Of a DNA stretch of 64,000 bases, positions 41,338-49,645 are shown piece by piece. Positions within the stretch are counted from its first letter, which is position 1; each line of letters opens with the position of its first letter. A program made the position numbers and the translations under genes. Location of the stretch: the NCBI GenBank assembly GCA_934454845.1, contig CAKSGV010000008.1:13962-77961 (forward strand), read 5' to 3'. The notes beneath the pieces were generated by a model. The model was not told the DNA's origin. It searched no databases and worked only from the letters and a program-made list of their open reading frames with translations. This DNA comes from an uncultured Eubacteriales bacterium. Lineage in GTDB: Bacteria; Bacillota; Clostridia; Oscillospirales; Acutalibacteraceae.

Positions 41338-43761
41338 CTATAAAATAGTTTCGGGGTCGATATCCACCGACACATAAACATCTCTTACTGTTTTTATATT
41401 TACCGCTTCTCTTAAGCATTCTCTTGTCCGCTTTGAATTTCTGCATTTTATTATCATCCGATAGCGGAATTTATTATTCACTTTAAATACCGCCGCTTTC
41501 GAGGGACCGAGAATAATAAGCTTGATATCGGAAAATTCGCCGTGTTCCTTATCGGTAAGTTTTTTTATATTCTCAAATATTTTTCCGATAAAATCCTGTG
41601 CGAGCGCCGCATCCTGCGATACAGAGGATATTTGGCAAATCGTGCAGTAAGGCGGATAGATCATAAGCTTTCTTGTCATAATTTCCGAATTATAAAAAGA
41701 TTCAAAGTCCTGCTTTTTTGCAAGAGAAATAACCTGACTTTGGGGATCGACCGTCTGAATTATCGCCTTTCCGCGCTCGCCCGATCTTCCTGCTCTGCCT
41801 ATTACCTGGGTGAGAAGAGAAAATGTTCTTTCAAAGCCCCGGTAATCGTCGCTGTATTGCGCGGAATCCGCTCCTATAACGCCCACTAGAGAAACATCGG
41901 GGAAATCAAGACCTTTTGCCACCATTTGAGTGCCAATCATAATATCATATTTGTGATCGGAAAAATCTTTTAAATACTTTGTATAAGAATCTCTTGAAGA
42001 GGTACTGTCGGCGTCAAGCCTTAAGATTTTTGCGTCTTTAAAAAGTAATTTCAGATCCTCTTCTATTTTCTGCGTTCCTATTCCTAAAAACCTTACATGC
42101 TCTGCTCCGCATTCGGGGCACTTTGATGGCGCTTTTTCCGAATATCCGCAATAGTGGCACATCAATCTGTGATTAGCCGAATGATAAGTAAGAGAAATAC
42201 TGCAATTCGGGCAACTTGCGACCCAACCGCACGAAGCACAGGAAATATAAGTGTTATGCCCGCGGCGGTTTAAAAGAAGAATGACCTGCTTTGATTTATC
42301 AAGTTCTTTATATATTTCTTCTGCAAGAGCGGTACTTATAGCGGAAGAATTGCCCGATACGATCTCTTTTTTCATATCCACAACTTCCACATCCGGGAGC
42401 TTTACTCCGCCGTAACGGGTTTTAAGTTTAAAAAGATCATATTTGCCGTGAAGCGCTTTACTATAGCTTTCCATTGAGGGAGTTGCGCTGGCTAAGCATA
42501 AAAGAATATTGTTATATTCGGCACGGAATTTTGCTATTTCCCTTGCGTGGAATTTCGGAGATTTTTCTGATTTATATGTATGCTCCTGCTCCTCGTCGAT
42601 TATAATTAGTCCGAGATTTTGTGCAGGCGCGAAAACAGCGCTCCGCGTGCCCACGCAAATAAGCGCCTCGCCTCTTTTTACTCTTTTATACTCTTCGAGC
42701 CTTTTTCCTACCGACATCGCACTGTGGAATACGGCGACCTTATTGCCGTATCTTGAGCAGAAAATATTAATTATCTGCGGAGTAAGCGCAATTTCAGGGA
42801 CCATTATTATAACGGATTTATTCCGATCCACCGCTTTATCGGCAAGCTTTAAAAACACGGAGGTCTTTCCGCTGCCGGTAACGCCGTAAAGCAAAGAAGT
42901 ATGCGGCTTGCCGTCATTCATTAAAGCTTCAAGTCCCAGATAAGCCGTGTTTTGTTCATCTGTAAGAGCAATTTCGGTTCTAATAGATTTATAATTTGAA
43001 GAAGGCTTGAAATCTGATTCTTCCTTTTCAAAAACCTCTATAATTTCCTTTTTTTCAAGAGTTTTAATAACGGAATCGGAAACGCCTGTGAAATATTTTA
43101 TTTCTTTCAAGCTTACTTCATTGAGATTTTTTAAAATATCAATTATTTCTTCTTGCCTAGGAGTAAGCTTAGCGCCAAAATCAAAGTCCGATTTTATTCT
43201 TAAATACTTCCTTAAAGGATCACCCATTTTTCTCACAGGCTCGCGGTTTTTAAAAACCGCCTCTTTTTCCGTAAGACTTAAAAGCAGATTTTCACAATCA
43301 CCAAAGCGCTTTTTTATCTTTTTTATATCCGTCTCTTTTTGCTCGGATATAAAATCAAAAAGCCTCTTTTCATCCTCATTTAAAAGCACGGAAGAAAATT
43401 CCTCATTGAGGGTGTAATAATCCGAAAAGCTGTAGGTAAGACCCACAGGGATCATCGCGCTTACCGCGTCAAAATAAGTGCAAAATACATTTTCTTTCAT
43501 CCATTCGCACATTTTGAGCATTTCATCGGATAAGATAGGCTCTTTGTCTATAACCTCGCAGATGAATTTCAGCTTTCCATTTTCCTCGGCTTCGCCTAAA
43601 GATAAAATAAGGCCCTGCTTTTTAATATTGCCGTTTGAAAACGGAACCGTCACTCTGCATCCCGGGCGGGCGGAAGATAAAAGTTCCGAAGAAACAGCGT
43701 AGGTGTACTTCCTATCGTAACTGTCAGACGCGCCTTGCAGGACAATCTGTGCCGTTACCAT
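41338..43761 (-). CDS. priA: Primosomal protein N' (PriA helicase)
   Basis: 807 residues. N-terminal 3'-DNA-binding domain, winged helix, Walker A GVTGSGKTSVF, Walker B IIDEEQEH, paired zinc sites (CASCGWVASCPNC and CHYCGYSEKAPSKCPEC), helicase motifs V and VI (QVIGRAGRSGERG) and a C-terminal domain. It restarts stalled replication forks. ATG 43761 follows AAGGGGTGTGCTTTT. In many Firmicutes coaBC lies between rpoZ and priA; it is absent here, with a 33-base gap. Confidence 0.96.
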   Translation of the reverse strand: MVTAQIVLQGASDSYDRKYTYAVSSELLSSARPGCRVTVPFSNGNIKKQGLILSLGEAEENGKLKFICEVIDKEPILSDEMLKMCEWMKENVFCTYFDAVSAMIPVGLTYSFSDYYTLNEEFSSVLLNEDEKRLFDFISEQKETDIKKIKKRFGDCENLLLSLTEKEAVFKNREPVRKMGDPLRKYLRIKSDFDFGAKLTPRQEEIIDILKNLNEVSLKEIKYFTGVSDSVIKTLEKKEIIEVFEKEESDFKPSSNYKSIRTEIALTDEQNTAYLGLEALMNDGKPHTSLLYGVTGSGKTSVFLKLADKAVDRNKSVIIMVPEIALTPQIINIFCSRYGNKVAVFHSAMSVGKRLEEYKRVKRGEALICVGTRSAVFAPAQNLGLIIIDEEQEHTYKSEKSPKFHAREIAKFRAEYNNILLCLASATPSMESYSKALHGKYDLFKLKTRYGGVKLPDVEVVDMKKEIVSGNSSAISTALAEEIYKELDKSKQVILLLNRRGHNTYISCASCGWVASCPNCSISLTYHSANHRLMCHYCGYSEKAPSKCPECGAEHVRFLGIGTQKIEEDLKLLFKDAKILRLDADSTSSRDSYTKYLKDFSDHKYDIMIGTQMVAKGLDFPDVSLVGVIGADSAQYSDDYRGFERTFSLLTQVIGRAGRSGERGKAIIQTVDPQSQVISLAKKQDFESFYNSEIMTRKLMIYPPYCTICQISSVSQDAALAQDFIGKIFENIKKLTDKEHGEFSDIKLIILGPSKAAVFKVNNKFRYRMIIKCRNSKRTRECLREAVNIKTVRDVYVSVDIDPETIL

Positions 43762-43794
43762 AAAAGCACACCCCTTTTCTAAATTTTTTTTAAT

Positions 43795-43977
43795 TTAAAT
43801 AAGATGAAGATTGGCGGCAATCTTATTTATAGCAATGCTTACAGGCTTTTCAATAAGAATTTCACCGTCTCTTTCAGCCTCTTCGGAAACCTCTCTTGCA
43901 CATTTAGCAATGTCTGTTACAAGACGGTATCTGTTGTCATAATACTCGATAAGTTTTCCAATAGCAGGATTTAACAT
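43795..43977 (-). CDS. rpoZ: RNA polymerase omega subunit
   Basis: 60 residues; short even for this family. LVTDIAKCAREVSEEA and KPVSIAINKIA are the conserved omega helices that clamp the beta-prime C-terminus and aid polymerase assembly. Start ATG 43977 (MLNPAIGKL) is preferred over the TTG three codons upstream, which abuts the AAAGGA site. It overlaps nothing but lies five bases after gmk, the usual gmk-rpoZ pair. Confidence 0.93.
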   Translation of the reverse strand: MLNPAIGKLIEYYDNRYRLVTDIAKCAREVSEEAERDGEILIEKPVSIAINKIAANLHLI

Positions 43978-43982
43978 ATTTA

Positions 43983-44597
43983 TCAATTCCTTTCTAACCC
44001 CAGAACTTCTTTAATAAGATGTTCCTGATTTTCGATCTTTAAAGAACAGCTTCTGATAATTGCACAAACATCTTCTACCGCTCTGTCAAGCTCGTTGTTT
44101 ACTACTATATAATCATATTCCCCGGCTCTTGCTATCTCGCTTAGAGCAGCTTTCGTTCTGCTTTCGATAACTTTTGCCGAATCGGTTTCTCTGCCTGAAA
44201 GCCTATTTTTGAGAATCTCAAGAGAAGGAGGCATTATAAAAATGCTCACGGCATTTCTATAATTTTTTCTGATATTATACGCTCCGTTAACATCGACTTC
44301 GATTATAACGTCTCTTCCCTCTTTTATGCATTTTTCTACAGGTTCTCTGGGAGTACCGTAATAATTATCCACAAAAAGGTTATATTCAAGCAAAAGATTA
44401 TCTTTTATCATCTGCTCAAATTTTTCTCTAGTAATAAAATTATATTTATCGCCTTGTTTTTCGCCTTTTCTCATCGCTCTTGTAACAGAGGAAATAGAAA
44501 AATAAATATCGGGATACTTTTCAAAAACCTTTGCTAAAACCGTGTCTTTCCCCGACCCCGATGGGCCCGATAAAATAAATAAATTTCCTTTACTCAT
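43983..44597 (-). CDS. gmk: Guanylate kinase
   Basis: 204 residues. P-loop ILSGPSGSGKDTVL near 9-22, GMP-binding SVTRAMRKGEKQGDKYNFI and GTPREPVEKCIKEGRDVIIEVDVNGA, lid segment. It converts GMP to GDP with ATP. The start at 44597 overlaps the remA stop by eight bases and is nine bases after AGAGG; an earlier in-frame ATG lies inside remA. Part of the yicC-remA-gmk-rpoZ core. Confidence 0.97.
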   Translation of the reverse strand: MSKGNLFILSGPSGSGKDTVLAKVFEKYPDIYFSISSVTRAMRKGEKQGDKYNFITREKFEQMIKDNLLLEYNLFVDNYYGTPREPVEKCIKEGRDVIIEVDVNGAYNIRKNYRNAVSIFIMPPSLEILKNRLSGRETDSAKVIESRTKAALSEIARAGEYDYIVVNNELDRAVEDVCAIIRSCSLKIENQEHLIKEVLGLERN

Positions 44598-44859
44598 ATT
44601 CATCTTCCTCTTCTTCGGTTTCAAAGTCGTTAAGCATTTTATTTGAAACCGTTTCGGATTGCAGATATGTAAGGATGATATGATCCGAATCTGTTATTAT
44701 AACTGCTCTTGTTCTTCTTCCGTGGGTAGCGTCGATAAGCATACCTCTTTCTTTCGCGTCTTGAACTATTCTTTTAATAGGCGCCGATTCGGGACTGACT
44801 ATTGCAACAATCCTGCTCGCACAAACCATATTGCCGAATCCGATATTAACAAGCTTCAT
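44590..44859 (-). CDS. remA: RemA/DUF370 family regulator
   Basis: 89 residues. LVNIGFGNMVCASRIVAIVSPESAPIKR and LIDATHGRRTRAVIITDSDHIILT are diagnostic of RemA-type proteins, DNA-binding rings that activate matrix genes in Bacillus. The last 12 residues are strongly acidic (EEEEDEYE), an extension beyond the common core. The gene lies between yicC and gmk as in most Firmicutes, so a general growth-linked role is possible. Confidence 0.94.
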   Translation of the reverse strand: MKLVNIGFGNMVCASRIVAIVSPESAPIKRIVQDAKERGMLIDATHGRRTRAVIITDSDHIILTYLQSETVSNKMLNDFETEEEEDEYE

Positions 44860-44867
44860 ATTTTACC

Positions 44868-45746
44868 TCATTCAATATTCTGTATCTGCTCACGGATCTT
44901 TTCTATCTCGGATTTCATATCCACAACAGCCGAAGTAATTTCAATACTTTGAGCTTTTGATCCGATAGTGTTCGTTTCCCTGTTCATTTCCTGAACGATA
45001 AAATCAAGCTTTCTGCCTATCGGATCGCCTGACTCAAACACAGAGCGAAGCTGTGAAATATGGCTTTTAAGCCTAACCGTTTCTTCATCTACAGCGACTT
45101 TATCCGCAAATATGGCAACCTCCGTTAAAACCCTGGATTCATCAAAATCGGAATTATTTAATATTTCGCTGATTTTTTGCTCAAGCTTAAGCTTATATTC
45201 ATTTACCGATTCTTCGGAGCGGCTTTCTATGAACTTAACCTTTTCAAGAATCATATCGGCTCTTGAAAGAACATCGGCTTTAAGCTTTTCTCCCTCGGTT
45301 TCACGCATAAGAATGAAATTATCAAGAGCTTTTTCTAAAACCGACATAACAGCTTCTTCGCAGGTGCTTTCGTCAATATCTTTCTTAACGGTCTTAAAAA
45401 CCTCACCATTTGTAATCAAAGAAGAAATTTTTAAATCGTTTTTTATCTTATATTTTTTTGAAAGACTTTCAGCCGCCGCAAGATATTTTTGAACATAAGA
45501 GTCATTAACGGCTATCTCGGCATCCGAGCCGGAAACATCATCTATAAGCACGCTTAAATCGAGCTTACCTCTTGAAACCTTTGATTTAACAGCCGATTTA
45601 AGCTTTTCTTCAAGAAACTGGTAAGCTCTCGGAATTCTTGATGAAAGCTCTAAAAAGCGATTATTGACCGATTTGATCTCAACAGTTATATCATAATTTC
45701 CGACTATGCCTTTAGCTCTGCCGAAACCCGTCATACTTACTGCCAA
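44868..45746 (-). CDS. YicC/YloC family endoribonuclease
   Basis: 292 residues. N-terminal YicC domain (SMTGFGRAKG, VEIKSVNNRFLEL, SRGKLDLSV) and the C-terminal DUF1732 region (DPIGRKLDFIVQEMNRETNTIGSKA), with a long coiled part between. The family has been described as an RNase in E. coli and Bacillus. Start is TTG 45746 after GGGAGTG, giving AVSMTGFGR like homologues; the ATG four codons later would cut into the domain. First gene of the long leftward cluster, behind a strong promoter. Confidence 0.94.
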   Translation of the reverse strand: MAVSMTGFGRAKGIVGNYDITVEIKSVNNRFLELSSRIPRAYQFLEEKLKSAVKSKVSRGKLDLSVLIDDVSGSDAEIAVNDSYVQKYLAAAESLSKKYKIKNDLKISSLITNGEVFKTVKKDIDESTCEEAVMSVLEKALDNFILMRETEGEKLKADVLSRADMILEKVKFIESRSEESVNEYKLKLEQKISEILNNSDFDESRVLTEVAIFADKVAVDEETVRLKSHISQLRSVFESGDPIGRKLDFIVQEMNRETNTIGSKAQSIEITSAVVDMKSEIEKIREQIQNIE

Positions 45747-45801
45747 TTAAAATTCACTCCCAAGGAAAAAAGACAAATACCGCCTTTTATCATTTCATAT
45801 T

Positions 45802-45830
45802 ATTTTACCAAAAAATGCGTGATTTGTCAA
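45802..45830 (-). promoter_or_regulatory. Sigma-A promoter of the yicC-to-pncC cluster
   Basis: Minus strand TTGACA (45830-45825), 17 bases, TAAAAT (45807-45802). Near-consensus and the only strong promoter seen ahead of the 17-kb leftward cluster. Confidence 0.85.
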
Positions 45831-45839
45831 TCATAAGCG

Positions 45840-47558
45840 TTATATTTTTTCGGTGACCAAGGGAGTAAAGTTTTCTATTGCCTGCCTTAATTTCGGATGC
45901 TTTATAACAAAATGCAGGCAAGGATCCGAAATTTTTGAAATCAAAACATAATTTTCTCTCGCCATAGTGATAGAAATGTTTTTAAAAACTTCCTTTTCGG
46001 AGTTTATTACCCTGTAATTTTTGTTATTATAATTTTTTGTCAAAACAAGATGTCTTGCAAATTCATCGGGAGTATAGCTTATTTTTTTATCATAAAACAT
46101 ATTTTCAAGCGAAAGATATCTTTCCGAAGGATCATTGCTGATAACATCGGTTATAATATTTTCCTTTAATATCTCATTGGTTCGGTTTTCTTCGGAGTGC
46201 TTAAAATCAAGGATAGCTTGCATTTCTTCCGATGAAATATTATTGCGTTTTAAAATTTCTTCAAGAAGTTCATCGGAAATTGTGAATATAGGAAGAGAAT
46301 GAAGAATTCTCCGCCTTTCAGATAACAAATGAGCATCGTTTCCAGAAAATATATTGAATTTATTTTTATTATCAATATTATAAATTTCCATAAGCGGATT
46401 TGCCTTGTTTAAGAGAAATCCTGCCTTTTTCTTAAAGTATTCCACTTCTTTTGCATTATCCGTAAGAACATATCTGCCGTCTTTATGATGATCTTTAATA
46501 CACTCGCCGCAAAGAGCATATTTCCCCGATACATAATTTAAGTGATTATAAACGCTGTTTTTGGTTTCTTTTAAATAGTAAGGCGAAATCTGCCCCGTCA
46601 TATATATCGGTATCCAGCTTTCAAGACCTAACATCATCTCGTTAAAAGGTCTGTCAAGATTGTGGATTATATTCAGGTGCAAGCCTTTTTTAAGCGACAT
46701 TGCGATGGCAAACATCCATTTTTTGCCGAAATCGATATCTTCCGCCATATCTTCCATAGGCATATCGGAATGCATAAAAATATCTTCTTTCGATCTTGAT
46801 AAAACGGTAGCTTTAAAAAAGTCAAGCTCGCCTTTTTTCATTTCTTCAAGACCGTAATATTTTTTCACGCCCGTTTTATAAAAAGGAACTGTCGGAACTT
46901 TAAGCTCATCGAACTTTATAACTTTAATATAATCATTGAGGTTAAATTTATCGAGGTTTTCAAGAAAATCGCCGATATAATCCTTGCTTTCTTCTTCGCT
47001 TGCGGGGGAAGTAAGGAATTCAAATAAAGCGCTAAACATCTCTTCTTTGCTCATTTCTTCCCTTACGTTACAGCCGATATTTGATAGAATATCGAGCTCT
47101 TTTGAGCCGCAATATTTTGAAGAAATATAATTGCATACCTTTTTGCTGAATTCAAGCGGCTCGGAAGGTCTTGTTTTTCCGTTTTTAATTCTCGATAAAT
47201 GAGAGGGATCGAAAACTATGCTTTTCGCCATTTCATTAACATTTATCTTTAAAGCGGTGATAATTTCGTTAAATCTTCTGCTGAAAACTTCATGATCAAA
47301 ATCATCCGTCTTCACAACGGAAGCGTTAAGGTCTTTAAAAATTTCAAATTCTGTAAATTTTCCGATACCTTTGCTTTCGGAGATTTTAAAAAGCGCGCCG
47401 CTTATTTTTTTGATCTGCTCGCTGTTTTCAAGAGGAGTTCTTTCTCCGTTTCTGTATCTGCTGATGACCGACTCCGAAAGTCCGGATTCTTCCGATAATT
47501 CTTTTGAGCTGCACTCCAAAAGCACCAGATATTCATTTAATTTTTTACAGAATTCCAT
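45840..47558 (-). CDS. Large double-HTH (XRE-type) regulator with unknown C-terminal domain
   Basis: 572 residues. Two Cro/CI-type helix-turn-helix units: about 10-50 (SSKELSEESGLSESVISRYRNGERTP) and about 100-135 (NEMAKSIVFDPSHLSRIKNGKTRPS). The remaining about 430 residues are soluble and do not match a domain I know; strings such as LHLNIIHNLDRPFNEMMLGLESWIPIYMTG, a YALCGECI Cys pair and LLEEILKRNNISSEEMQAIL stand out. Such size is unusual for a simple repressor, so the C-terminal part may sense a signal or interact with a partner. It is divergent from the zinc-ribbon/PrsW pair, with an inverted repeat between. ATG 47558 follows GGGGTG. Confidence 0.85.
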   Translation of the reverse strand: MEFCKKLNEYLVLLECSSKELSEESGLSESVISRYRNGERTPLENSEQIKKISGALFKISESKGIGKFTEFEIFKDLNASVVKTDDFDHEVFSRRFNEIITALKINVNEMAKSIVFDPSHLSRIKNGKTRPSEPLEFSKKVCNYISSKYCGSKELDILSNIGCNVREEMSKEEMFSALFEFLTSPASEEESKDYIGDFLENLDKFNLNDYIKVIKFDELKVPTVPFYKTGVKKYYGLEEMKKGELDFFKATVLSRSKEDIFMHSDMPMEDMAEDIDFGKKWMFAIAMSLKKGLHLNIIHNLDRPFNEMMLGLESWIPIYMTGQISPYYLKETKNSVYNHLNYVSGKYALCGECIKDHHKDGRYVLTDNAKEVEYFKKKAGFLLNKANPLMEIYNIDNKNKFNIFSGNDAHLLSERRRILHSLPIFTISDELLEEILKRNNISSEEMQAILDFKHSEENRTNEILKENIITDVISNDPSERYLSLENMFYDKKISYTPDEFARHLVLTKNYNNKNYRVINSEKEVFKNISITMARENYVLISKISDPCLHFVIKHPKLRQAIENFTPLVTEKI

Positions 47559-47578
47559 ATTTTACACCCCAAAATCTC

Positions 47579-47613
47579 ACTTGACAAAATAAGCAATGCT
47601 TTAGGTGTCAAGT
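47579..47613. promoter_or_regulatory. Inverted repeat in divergent intergenic region, candidate operator
   Basis: ACTTGACA (47579-47586) and TGTCAAGT (47606-47613), exact inverted copies 19 bases apart, lying between the double-HTH regulator gene and the zinc-ribbon gene, just upstream of the latter's -35 box. A candidate site for the neighbouring regulator. Confidence 0.45.
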
Positions 47614-47616
47614 TAC

Positions 47617-47645
47617 TTGTTTACTATAGGCTTTTAAATTATACT
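47617..47645 (+). promoter_or_regulatory. Promoter of zinc-ribbon/PrsW pair
   Basis: TTGTTT (47617-47622), 17 bases, TATACT (47640-47645), followed by AAGGAG and the ATG at 47671. Confidence 0.7.
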
Positions 47646-47670
47646 GATTAATATAAGGAGAGTGATATTA

Positions 47671-48426
47671 ATGGCATTGATAACTTGCCCCGAATGCAAA
47701 AACAATATAAGTGATCAGGCTGAAAAATGCCCCAAATGCGGCTATGAACTAAAATCCGGCGAGCCGCAGAAAGAAGAAAAAAAGAAAAAAGGCCAAAGGG
47801 ATTATAAATATATTATCTTAGGTCTTTTGATTATAGTTGTCGGTTTTTTCATTATAAACCAATCTCGCGAAAAAAACAAGACTGAACAACCACAGCCGAC
47901 TACCAGCAGTCAGCCCACATCTTCAACAGGAACCGGCTCAAACCCCACTTCATCAACCGCGCCCGGAACAAATAACGGATATGTTGTTTATAACGACCAA
48001 TATCTCGGTGCCAGCTATGAAATTCCGAGTAATTATTATGTTTACACCGATACAAAAGGTCTTCTTACCTATGTCGGAAAGAGCATCGATAACGAGGGTG
48101 CCCGTATTCCTTACATTATGCTCACATGGGATGAAAATTATAACAACCCGGTTCAGTATCTGAATAAATTTACAGATGAGCTTAGAAATGCTTACAGTGA
48201 CGTTCAAATAACCATAGATCTCGTTAACGGTCAGATCGGTAATTATTTGGTTTACGGAATTCAATATATGTACACTTCTAGCGGTCACACTGTAGTCGAT
48301 AACAGATATGTTACTATAATCAATAATAAAGTATTTATGATAACGACCAAGGAAGAAAATGTAAATACAAACGAGATCAACGATATTGTAAAAGTGATGT
48401 TCAATACTTTAAAGGTAGGTAACTGA
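47671..48426 (+). CDS. Zinc-ribbon membrane-anchored protein
   Basis: 251 residues. A cytoplasmic zinc ribbon (C6, C9, C20, C23), a short charged linker, one membrane helix at about 47-63, a Thr/Ser/Pro-rich stalk (about 70-100) and an outside domain of about 150 residues (YLGASYEIPSNYYVYTD, PYIMLTWDENYNNPVQYLNKF, KVFMITTKEENVNTNEINDIV). The outside domain resembles PsbP-like or lipoprotein-type sensor folds in style only. The zinc ribbon is close to that of the next gene, suggesting the two proteins share a partner or location. ATG 47671 follows AAGGAG; one base separates the stop from the next start. Confidence 0.8.
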   Translation: MALITCPECKNNISDQAEKCPKCGYELKSGEPQKEEKKKKGQRDYKYIILGLLIIVVGFFIINQSREKNKTEQPQPTTSSQPTSSTGTGSNPTSSTAPGTNNGYVVYNDQYLGASYEIPSNYYVYTDTKGLLTYVGKSIDNEGARIPYIMLTWDENYNNPVQYLNKFTDELRNAYSDVQITIDLVNGQIGNYLVYGIQYMYTSSGHTVVDNRYVTIINNKVFMITTKEENVNTNEINDIVKVMFNTLKVGN

Positions 48427-48427
48427 T

Positions 48428-49582
48428 ATGGCGATGATTAAATGCAAAGAATGCGGTGAGGAAATTTCCTCCTCCGCTGAATACTGCCCTCACTGCGGAT
48501 TTAAAAACGAAGTCGTTTTATGCCCCGAGTGCGGCAAGGAAGTAAGTCCTAATGATATTTCCTGTCCTGAATGCGGCTGCCCTCTTCATAAAAAAAGTCC
48601 TGTGGGAGTGATAACTGAAAATCTTGACAGGATAACCGGTGAAAAATCCGAAACATTTGTTTCTTTCAAAGATATTTTTAAAGGCACTTTTAAAAAACAC
48701 ACGGAAAAGGATCTTGACGAAGTATTCGTCTGCGGTTCTGATAAAACAACCCCGGAAATCAAAGATATTAACCCGATGAATGTAAGCGCGTGGGTATATC
48801 TTAAAATGTTTATTTTCTTCGTAATTGCATACATTCCTTTAAGAATAGGATATATTACTTACGGCAACACGAATTGCCTGCCGGGCCTGATAGTTGTAGG
48901 CGCGTTTGCAATGCCGGTTACGGTTCTTATATTCTTTTTTGAAATAAATATTTTCAGGAATATTCCTTTTTATAAGGTTATGAAATACTTTATATGGGGC
49001 GGAGCGCTCTCGCTGATAATTGCCCTATTGTTCTTTTCACTCGACATTAACACCGATATTTCAACCTATTCCGGTGCTATGATGGTCGGCCTTATAGAAG
49101 AAATACCAAAAGCGGCGGTAGTAGCGCTTTTCATATTCAAAAATAAGAAGAACAGATTTATTCTTAACGGTCTGCTCGTTGGAGCGGCTGTAGGCGCGGG
49201 ATTTGCCGCATTTGAAACTGCCGGTTATATCTATCGTTACGGCGCGGCTAACGGATTACAAAGTATGCTCACCACTTTGGTCGTACGCGGACTTTTAGCT
49301 CCCGGCGGCCACGTTGCCTGGGCGGCTATCGAGGGTGCGGGTCTTATGCTTGCAAAAGGCTTTGATACTATCAGCAAAAAGCACTTAAATGATAAAAGAT
49401 TTTTGCTTGTCTGCCTGATACCCGTTCTTCTTCACGGAATTTGGGATACGCCTTTCAATCTCCCCTATTATCTTAAGCCTCTTATTCTCACAGTCCTTGC
49501 CTGGGTAGTAATTATCTATTTCATAAACTTAGGACTTAAACAGATAAACGACGCGAAAAAACTCGGTATAACAAACGAATAA
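48428..49582 (+). CDS. PrsW-type intramembrane protease with two zinc ribbons
   Basis: 384 residues. Two N-terminal zinc ribbons (C6, C9, C20, C23 and C32, C35, C46, C49), a linker of about 70 residues, then eight or so membrane helices with the PrsW/CAAX-protease-like motifs: GLIEEIPKA (catalytic Glu pair), GFAAFETAGY, LLAPGGHVAWAAI (His) and LLHGIWDTPF (His-x3-Asp). PrsW cleaves the anti-sigma factor RsiW in Bacillus; zinc-ribbon versions are common in Clostridia with unknown substrates. The adjacent single-pass zinc-ribbon protein is an obvious candidate partner or substrate. Start at 48428, with AGGTAG upstream inside the previous gene. Confidence 0.9.
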   Translation: MAMIKCKECGEEISSSAEYCPHCGFKNEVVLCPECGKEVSPNDISCPECGCPLHKKSPVGVITENLDRITGEKSETFVSFKDIFKGTFKKHTEKDLDEVFVCGSDKTTPEIKDINPMNVSAWVYLKMFIFFVIAYIPLRIGYITYGNTNCLPGLIVVGAFAMPVTVLIFFFEINIFRNIPFYKVMKYFIWGGALSLIIALLFFSLDINTDISTYSGAMMVGLIEEIPKAAVVALFIFKNKKNRFILNGLLVGAAVGAGFAAFETAGYIYRYGAANGLQSMLTTLVVRGLLAPGGHVAWAAIEGAGLMLAKGFDTISKKHLNDKRFLLVCLIPVLLHGIWDTPFNLPYYLKPLILTVLAWVVIIYFINLGLKQINDAKKLGITNE

Positions 49583-49598
49583 ACAACATAAAATCAAT

Positions 49599-49642
49599 AA
49601 AAAAGTTCTGCGTACTTATTATAAAGTACGCAGAACTTTTTT
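49599..49642. terminator. Strong bidirectional terminator
   Basis: A 19-bp perfect stem (49599-49617 against 49624-49642; core GTTCTGCGTACTT) with a six-base loop, A run before and T run after. It ends both the PrsW unit and the converging serine hydrolase pseudogene. Confidence 0.93.
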
Positions 49643-49645
49643 AAT

